NCBI GenBank assembly: GCA_937877655.1
Contig: CALFJC010000138.1
Span: 1-11,094, forward strand
Length of the DNA stretch: 11,094 nucleotides
Direction: 5' to 3'
From: an uncultured Selenomonadales bacterium
GTDB taxonomy: Bacteria; Bacillota; Negativicutes; Selenomonadales; Selenomonadaceae
Below the pieces are notes generated by a model. The model did no database searches, was not told the DNA's origin, and saw only the letters and a list, made by a program, of their open reading frames with translations. Shown here one piece after another: positions 6,946 to 11,094 of this stretch (positions are counted from its first letter, which is position 1; each line of letters begins with the position of its first letter). The position numbers were made by a program, and so were the translations under genes.

Positions 6946-6953
6946 AATTTTTT
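6907..6953 (+). terminator. Terminator-like stem (possible attenuator) in the porin leader
   Basis: GGGCTGTCCT (6907-6916) pairs with AGGGCAGTCC (6932-6941): ten base pairs with two G-T wobbles and a 15-base loop. TTAAAA and then T6 (6948-6953) follow, directly before the porin ribosome binding site at 6954-6960. The six-base gap before the T-run makes it a weak intrinsic terminator, but its position is that of an attenuator. It could instead act on translation. Confidence 0.4.
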
Positions 6954-6968
6954 ACGGAGGGAATTCTT

Positions 6969-8255
6969 ATGATGCTTCACAAAAAATTTTTTGCGGCAAC
7001 TGTGGCGGGAGCATTCATTATCGGCACGTCGACAACAACTTTTGCGGCGGCAAATCCTTTCAGCGATGTCCCTGCGGGGCATTGGGCTTATCAATCGGTT
7101 GCGAAACTTGCGGCAGAAGGCATTGTCGAAGGTTACGGCGACGGAACTTATCGCGGCGACAGAAACATTACTCGTTACGAAATGGCGCAGATGGTTGCTA
7201 AGGCAATGGCGAAGAATCCTTCGGGCGCGAACAAAGCCGAGCTCGACAGATTGGCGGCGGAGTTCAGAGATGAATTGGATGCATTGGGCGTCCGCGTCTC
7301 CGAGCTTGAAAAATACGCCGATAAAGTTCAATGGCATGGATTTTTGCGTTACACTTATCAAAGCAAGCGCACCGAACAGGCGAACGGCTCCAAGAATAAA
7401 AATAATACCGACCGCGTTAAATTCCGTTTTGAGCCCGTCGCGGAAGTTAATGATCATTGGACGCTTAGGGCGCGTATTGATATGGATTTCGACATGAAAA
7501 ACGACACGGGCACCAGCGGCAATGCAACTCTTGTTCGTGCTTGGGCGCAGGGCAAATACGGCGATTGGACTTTCAATGTCGGCAAAATTCCTACCGCGCT
7601 TGATACCCAATTCCTTTTTGACGATGAAATTTCCGGCGCGAGCATTTCTTACGGAAAAAAATTTAAAGTGATCGCGCAGGCAGGACGTTACGACTTGGAC
7701 AGCACAAACTCGACAATCAAAAGTGCGGGACTCAACAAAGACAAAGCCTCCAACATGCAGAGTATCGGCGTTGAGTACAAAGGCGGCGGCTTTTCTGCCA
7801 ATGCAAGTTATCATCATTTGAATTCAAGCGGCTTTAAAAATGTTGCCAATTACAAAGATCACGGCACAACCGACGACGCCAACATTTGGACTGTCGGCTT
7901 GGGCTATCGTTTCAACAAGGCGATTGCAATCAGCGGAAACTACGCACAAAACACAAAGGCGGACAATTACGACCACGCCCATAACATTCAGCTTGACATT
8001 TTCGGCGCGAAGAGAACTCAAAAAGGCACATGGGGACTTTACGCCGCTTATCGTCGTCTCGGACAATATGTTGCGCTCGATCCGACTTACAATGCCAACG
8101 GCGGACTTGATGCGGGCGAAAAAGGTTTGGAGATAGGCGCGGGCTATACTCTTTTCAAAAATGTTTTGCTCCAAGCCAAATACGTAAACGGCAAAAAAAT
8201 TTCCAACGGGCGCGACATTGAAAAACTGTTCGGGCGTGTTGAATTTTTCTTTTAA
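6969..8255 (+). CDS. SLH-domain outer-membrane porin, OmpM-like
   Basis: The protein has 428 residues. A signal peptide (1 to about 28, ending TTFAAA) is followed by one SLH domain (about 30-82: NPFSDVPAGHWAYQSVAKLA, then GIVEGYGDGTYRG, ITRYEMAQMVAKAM). A short heptad-like coiled coil (about 88-120) comes next, then a barrel region rich in alternating aromatic and polar residues. The chain ends GRVEFFF, a C-terminal Phe as expected for Bam-dependent barrels. In Negativicutes such proteins tie the outer membrane to peptidoglycan through the SLH domain and act as general porins. The ATG at 6969 follows ACGGAGG (6954-6960); a second ATG at 6972 is equally possible, and the open frame extends upstream to 6918 without a good site. 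It lies 15 bases before modA, so it is probably co-transcribed and may pass molybdate. Confidence 0.9.
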   Translation: MMLHKKFFAATVAGAFIIGTSTTTFAAANPFSDVPAGHWAYQSVAKLAAEGIVEGYGDGTYRGDRNITRYEMAQMVAKAMAKNPSGANKAELDRLAAEFRDELDALGVRVSELEKYADKVQWHGFLRYTYQSKRTEQANGSKNKNNTDRVKFRFEPVAEVNDHWTLRARIDMDFDMKNDTGTSGNATLVRAWAQGKYGDWTFNVGKIPTALDTQFLFDDEISGASISYGKKFKVIAQAGRYDLDSTNSTIKSAGLNKDKASNMQSIGVEYKGGGFSANASYHHLNSSGFKNVANYKDHGTTDDANIWTVGLGYRFNKAIAISGNYAQNTKADNYDHAHNIQLDIFGAKRTQKGTWGLYAAYRRLGQYVALDPTYNANGGLDAGEKGLEIGAGYTLFKNVLLQAKYVNGKKISNGRDIEKLFGRVEFFF

Positions 8256-8270
8256 TGGAGGGTTTTTATC

Positions 8271-9074
8271 ATGAAAAAAATTTTTATGGCGGCATTGCTT
8301 CTCGTGACAATGATTTTTGCGGGATGCGGCGGCGGTGACAATCCTGCGCCGAAGGAAGAGAAAAAAGCTGATGCCGAGCCCGTTGAACTTCACGTTGCGG
8401 CGGCGGCTTCTCTTACCAACGCAATGAATGAACTTGCCGAGCTTTACAACAAGGACAATCCTAACGTCAAAATTGTTTTTAACTTCGGCTCCAGCGGCGC
8501 ACTTCAGCAGGCGATTGAAAACGGCGGCGAAACCGATTTATTCTACTCCGCCGCGCAGAAGCAAATGAATGCGCTTGAGGAAAAGGGCGAACTTGCCGAA
8601 GGCACCCGCAAAGATTTACTCCGCAATGAAGTTGTTTTGATTGTTCCCATTGACAGCACCAAAGAAATTATGTCTTATGAAGATGTTGCGACCGATAAGG
8701 TTGAAAAAATTGCGCTCGGCGAACCTAAGGGCGTGCCGGTCGGACAATACAGCGAAGAAATTTTTACGGCATTAAATATTCTCGACGCTGTCAAAGCAAA
8801 AGCGGTTTACGGCTCGGATGTTCGTCAAGTTCTTGCTTGGACGGAGAGCGGCGAAGTTGATTGCGGCGTTGTCTACGCGACGGACGCGGCGATTTCCGAC
8901 AAAGTAAAAGTTATCTGCGCGGCTCCCGAAGGCACTCACAAGCCCGTAATTTATCCTGCCGCCGCAATTAAATCTTCCAAAAATCTTGACGCCGCCAAAA
9001 TGTTCCTTGACTTCACGAGCAGTGACGCCGCCAAAGCAGTTTTCGAGAAATATGGCTTTAAAGTTGTCGAATAA
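8271..9074 (+). CDS. modA: Molybdate ABC transporter substrate-binding lipoprotein
   Basis: The 267-residue protein starts with a lipoprotein signal peptide whose lipobox is IFAGC (Cys 19), followed by a charged linker of about 20 residues. The mature part has the ModA pattern: AAAASLTNAMNELAELYNK, FNFGSSGALQQAIENGGETD, DLFYSAAQKQMNAL, LGEPKGVPVGQYSEEI, and an end of FLDFTSSDAAKAVFEKYGF. The oxyanion is expected to be bound by the ASL and SSG serines. It would deliver molybdate (or tungstate, which reading cannot exclude) to ModB while anchored in the inner membrane. A TGGAGGG site (8256-8262) follows the porin stop directly. Its stop codon overlaps the modC start by one base (TAATG). Confidence 0.92.
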   Translation: MKKIFMAALLLVTMIFAGCGGGDNPAPKEEKKADAEPVELHVAAAASLTNAMNELAELYNKDNPNVKIVFNFGSSGALQQAIENGGETDLFYSAAQKQMNALEEKGELAEGTRKDLLRNEVVLIVPIDSTKEIMSYEDVATDKVEKIALGEPKGVPVGQYSEEIFTALNILDAVKAKAVYGSDVRQVLAWTESGEVDCGVVYATDAAISDKVKVICAAPEGTHKPVIYPAAAIKSSKNLDAAKMFLDFTSSDAAKAVFEKYGFKVVE

Positions 9075-10105
9075 TGGAACTGAAAGTTTGCATAAAAAAA
9101 AATCTGCGCGATTTCGTACTTGACGTTGATTTTACCGTTCATGATGAAATTTTTGCATTACTGGGCGCGTCCGGCTGTGGAAAGTCCATGACGCTGAAAT
9201 GTATTGCGGGGATTGAGACGCCTGACGAGGGAAAAATCATTCTGAACGGGCGAACGCTTTATGACAGCGCAAAAAAAATTAACCTGCCGCCTCAACTTCG
9301 ACGTGCAGGTTATCTTTTTCAAAATTACGCGCTCTTCCCGAACATGACTGTTGCCGAAAATATTTTATTTGCGGCTGTCGGAAATGCGGAGGAAAAAAAT
9401 CGCAAGCTCAAGGAAAATTTGTCGCGCTTTCAACTTGACGGCTTGGAAAATGCTTATCCTTCCGAATTAAGCGGCGGTCAGCAACAGCGAGTTTCTTTCG
9501 CCAGAGTTTTGACTTCGCACGCAGAAATTTTGTTGTTGGACGAGCCTTTTTCGGCATTGGACAGTTGGTTGAAGTGGCAGTTGGAACTTGAGCTTGCCGA
9601 CATTTTTAAAATTTACGGCGCGGCGATTTTGGTCAGTCACGACAGAGGCGAAGTTTATCGTTTGGCGGATAAAGTTGCCGTCATGCACAACGGAGTTATC
9701 GGCACGTTGGACACCAAGCGCGAAGTTTTCAAGCATCCCAAAACATTGGCGGCAACGATTTTGACGGGTTGCAAAAACATTTCGCCTGCGCGGAAAATTG
9801 CCGCCGATAAAATTTTTGCTGAGGAATGGCAGTTGGAATTGACTGCAAAAAATATTCCCGACGATTTAAAATTTGTCGGGATTCGTTCACATAATTTGGA
9901 GTTCCGCGCAGGTTTGGGTGAAAATATTTTTCGCATGGAGATCGCGCAGGTTATTGAGGACACATTTTCTTATATCGTGATGGTTCGGGCTGAAGGCGGC
10001 AAGTCGATTCGTTGGGAAGTCGACAAAAATTTTTGGCGCAAGATTCAAGCCGAAGAAGTTTATTTGTACTTTCCGAGCGATAAAATAATTTTGGCGAGTG
10101 ATTAA
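9074..10105 (+). CDS. modC: Molybdate ABC transporter ATP-binding protein
   Basis: The 343-residue protein has a complete ABC ATPase domain: Walker A GASGCGKS (31-38), Q-loop Gln 83 in LFQNYALFPNM, signature LSGGQQQR (132-139), Walker B ILLLDE (152-157) with catalytic Glu 157, D-loop SALD and switch His 189. A C-terminal region of about 115 residues (from about 228) holds beta-rich sequence (GIRSHNLEF, MEIAQVIEDTFSYIVMV) in the position of the TOBE/MOP regulatory domain that binds oxyanion in ModC proteins. It would power molybdate import with ModB on the cytoplasmic side. There is no separate ribosome binding site; the ATG overlaps the modA stop, so translation is probably coupled. Length is close to the usual 350. 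Confidence 0.9.
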   Translation: MELKVCIKKNLRDFVLDVDFTVHDEIFALLGASGCGKSMTLKCIAGIETPDEGKIILNGRTLYDSAKKINLPPQLRRAGYLFQNYALFPNMTVAENILFAAVGNAEEKNRKLKENLSRFQLDGLENAYPSELSGGQQQRVSFARVLTSHAEILLLDEPFSALDSWLKWQLELELADIFKIYGAAILVSHDRGEVYRLADKVAVMHNGVIGTLDTKREVFKHPKTLAATILTGCKNISPARKIAADKIFAEEWQLELTAKNIPDDLKFVGIRSHNLEFRAGLGENIFRMEIAQVIEDTFSYIVMVRAEGGKSIRWEVDKNFWRKIQAEEVYLYFPSDKIILASD

Positions 10106-10106
10106 C

Positions 10107-10757
10107 ATGGAATTAAGTCCGCTTATAATAACATTTCAAACATCGGCGGTTGCAACGGTTATAACATTTTTCGCGGGAATTTTTCTGGCGTATTTCGTCT
10201 GCAAACTCAAACGCGGAAAAGATCTTGCCGACGCAATAATTATGTTGCCGATGGTTTTGCCGCCGACGGTCGTCGGATTTTTTTTGCTGTTGTTATTGGG
10301 CAAGCGCAGTGCGATAGGAAAATTTTTATTGCAATTCGATATAAGCTTTGTGTTCACTTGGAAGGCGGCAGTAATCGCGGCGGTAGTCGTCTCGTTGCCG
10401 TTAATGTATCGAACGACGCGGGGAGCTTTTGAACAGCTTGACCGAAATATCATTTACGCGGCAAAAACATTGGGCGTATCAAATTGGAAAATATTTTGGC
10501 ATATACTGATACCAAACACGCGCAGCGGAATTTTGGCGGGCTTAGTCTTATCATTCACGCGAGCAATGGGCGAATTCGGAGCAACGATAATGTTCGCGGG
10601 AAATGTGCCCGGCGTAACTCAGACGATGTCGACGGCGATATACGCGGCAGTTCAGGCAAACGACTATGACCTCGCTTTTCAATGGGCAATTTTGCTGTCA
10701 TTGTTCTCGCTTGTATTTATCTTCGCGATGAATTCCGTTGTTCGGCGAAGAGCTTAA
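10107..10757 (+). CDS. modB: Molybdate ABC transporter permease
   Basis: The 216-residue inner-membrane protein has about five membrane segments and the coupling (EAA) loop YAAKTLGVSNWKIFWHILIP, followed by TRAMGEFGATIMFAGN, which is characteristic of ModB and related CysT-type permeases. MLPMVLPPTVVGFFLLLLLG lies in the middle. It forms the channel that ModC drives. ATG 10107 begins MELSPLIITFQTSAVATV, a normal ModB start. A GTG at 10098 is also in frame and would overlap modC by 8 bases. No strong ribosome binding site precedes either, so coupling to modC is likely. The order modA-modC-modB differs from the common modABC. A degenerate copy of its last codons lies 150 bases downstream. Confidence 0.92.
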   Translation: MELSPLIITFQTSAVATVITFFAGIFLAYFVCKLKRGKDLADAIIMLPMVLPPTVVGFFLLLLLGKRSAIGKFLLQFDISFVFTWKAAVIAAVVVSLPLMYRTTRGAFEQLDRNIIYAAKTLGVSNWKIFWHILIPNTRSGILAGLVLSFTRAMGEFGATIMFAGNVPGVTQTMSTAIYAAVQANDYDLAFQWAILLSLFSLVFIFAMNSVVRRRA

Positions 10758-10766
10758 TACGATTTT
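10711..10766 (+). repeat. Direct repeat, copy 1 (3' end of modB and flank)
   Basis: This stretch matches 10861-10916 at about 46 of 56 positions with a single one-base gap. It includes the last 14 codons of modB and its stop, so the intact gene end is the source copy. Confidence 0.8.
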
Positions 10767-10773
10767 GTATGAG

Positions 10774-10810
10774 TGCTTCCTTTGATGAGAAATCGGAAGT
10801 GATTTTTTTT
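10774..10810 (+). terminator. Intrinsic terminator of the porin-mod operon
   Basis: CTTCC (10776-10780) pairs with GGAAG (10795-10799), extended by two G-T wobbles outside and a small GAT/ATC stem inside. T8 follows at 10803-10810. It lies 17 bases after the modB stop. Confidence 0.8.
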
Positions 10811-10811
10811 G

Positions 10812-10828
10812 TTACACGACAGAACTTT
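10812..10828 (+). repeat. 17-base direct repeat, copy 1
   Basis: TTACACGACAGAACTTT here is identical to 10994-11010. Both copies come right after a hairpin and a T-run of eight. Confidence 0.85.
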
Positions 10829-10860
10829 AAAATATAAAGTCTTACAGTCATTATTTTCAC

Positions 10861-10934
10861 TTACATTTATCTTCGAGATGAATTCTGTTGTTTTGCGAAG
10901 GCTTGACATGATTTTATTTAAGCAATTTATTTGA
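10861..10934 (+). pseudogene. Degenerate duplicate of the modB C-terminus
   Basis: Copy 2 of the direct repeat, 150 bases after copy 1 and in the same frame. It translates as TFIFEMNSVVLRRLDMILFK and stops at 10932, against VFIFAMNSVVRRRA at the end of ModB. The original stop has been lost by a one-base deletion and changes. There is no start, no ribosome binding site and no trace of the rest of modB. It is a fragment left by a partial tandem duplication or by loss of a second permease gene. Confidence 0.65.
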
Positions 10935-10965
10935 GGATTTTTTTCTGGGATGAATTTTTATTTTT

Positions 10966-10995
10966 TTGCATAAAAGATTGGATGCAATTTTTTTT
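10966..10995 (+). terminator. Second terminator-like hairpin, in the duplicated tail
   Basis: TTGCAT (10966-10971) pairs with ATGCAA (10982-10987) over a 10-base loop, followed by T8 (10988-10995). It is AT-rich and weaker than the first. It takes the same place in copy 2 that the operon terminator takes in copy 1. Confidence 0.5.
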
Positions 10996-11010
10996 ACACG
11001 ACAGAACTTT
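10994..11010 (+). repeat. 17-base direct repeat, copy 2
   Basis: Exact second copy of the 17-mer at 10812-10828, overlapping the end of the T-run of the hairpin before it. Confidence 0.85.
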
Positions 11011-11018
11011 GGAATGGC

Positions 11019-11045
11019 AAAAAAAATGGCGGCTTAATCGCCGCC
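11019..11045 (-). terminator. Minus-strand intrinsic terminator for a gene outside the window
   Basis: Read on the minus strand, GGCGGC (11045-11040) pairs with GCCGCC (11033-11028) over a 6-base loop, followed by A and then T8 (11026-11019). On the plus strand there is no T-run after the stem, so it ends transcription coming from the right edge. No stop codon falls between the edge and the stem in two of the three minus-strand frames, so the transcript may be an RNA gene or may have its stop beyond the edge. Confidence 0.75.
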
Positions 11046-11094
11046 GCTTGGAATCTGTTACTGCCGTCTGGCTTAAACCACTCGCTCTCTTCAA

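Noticed and set aside
6942..7817. Long open frame of 291 codons on the minus strand opposite the porin
   Set aside because: It lies antisense to a clearly real SLH porin, its translation is rich in Arg, Cys and Ile without any recognisable motif, and it has no ribosome binding site. It is a by-product of the porin's codon use.
10994..11094. Minus-strand open frame from the right edge, with segment EWFKPDGSNRFQ and a stop at 10994
   Set aside because: The composition is plausible, but the frame runs through a terminator stem and its T8 run and stops only inside a repeated 17-mer, so I do not call it a gene.
11041..11094. Possible tRNA-Ser-like or RNase P RNA 3' end on the minus strand (GAGTGGTTTAAGCC)
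   Set aside because: The D-loop-like string is suggestive, but no T-arm (GGTTCGAATCC type), anticodon arm or CCA end follows, and RNase P conserved strings are not clearly present.

Overview
The window looks like chromosomal DNA from a diderm Firmicute of the class Negativicutes (Selenomonas/Veillonella type). The key evidence is an outer-membrane porin at 6969-8255 with an N-terminal SLH (S-layer homology) domain, a short coiled coil and a beta-barrel ending in Phe. This OmpM-like architecture is typical of that class. Strong AGGAGG-type ribosome binding sites, TTG/GTG starts and a lipoprotein ModA fit. No lineage can be fixed without a database search.

Layout. (1) 1-1742, plus strand: a secreted DUF4127-family protein, probably starting at TTG 99, with an intrinsic terminator. 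Upstream lie a 9-bp palindrome and a three-unit CATTACG repeat that runs into the signal-peptide codons. (2) 1743-1974: a decayed, frameshifted gene end followed by a terminator that works in both directions. (3) 1975-6048, minus strand: a tight four-gene operon, transcribed Nudix hydrolase, GT-C-type polytopic membrane protein, polyprenyl-phosphate-type GT2 glycosyltransferase, M50 site-2 protease. (4) 6118-6712, plus strand: a promoter with an extended -10 and a secreted lytic transglycosylase. (5) 6713-6968: a leader with two or three hairpins, a 22-codon upstream reading frame and a terminator-like stem, just before the porin. (6) 6969-10757: porin, modA, modC, modB as one compact operon, with gaps of 15 bp, a 1-bp overlap and 1 bp. 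(7) 10758-11094: a terminator, then a diverged second copy of the modB 3' end with its own terminator-like hairpin and a repeated 17-mer, then a minus-strand terminator for something outside the window.

How the genes work together. The right half reads as a molybdate (or tungstate) uptake system spanning both membranes: porin for the outer membrane, ModA lipoprotein for binding, ModB/ModC for import across the inner membrane. The left operon pairs a GT2 that would load a sugar onto undecaprenyl phosphate with a multi-spanning membrane protein that could use it, so envelope glycan modification is likely. The Nudix and M50 members have no obvious link to that job. The most interesting parts are the structured porin leader, the porin-mod gene fusion into one operon, and the duplicated modB tail.
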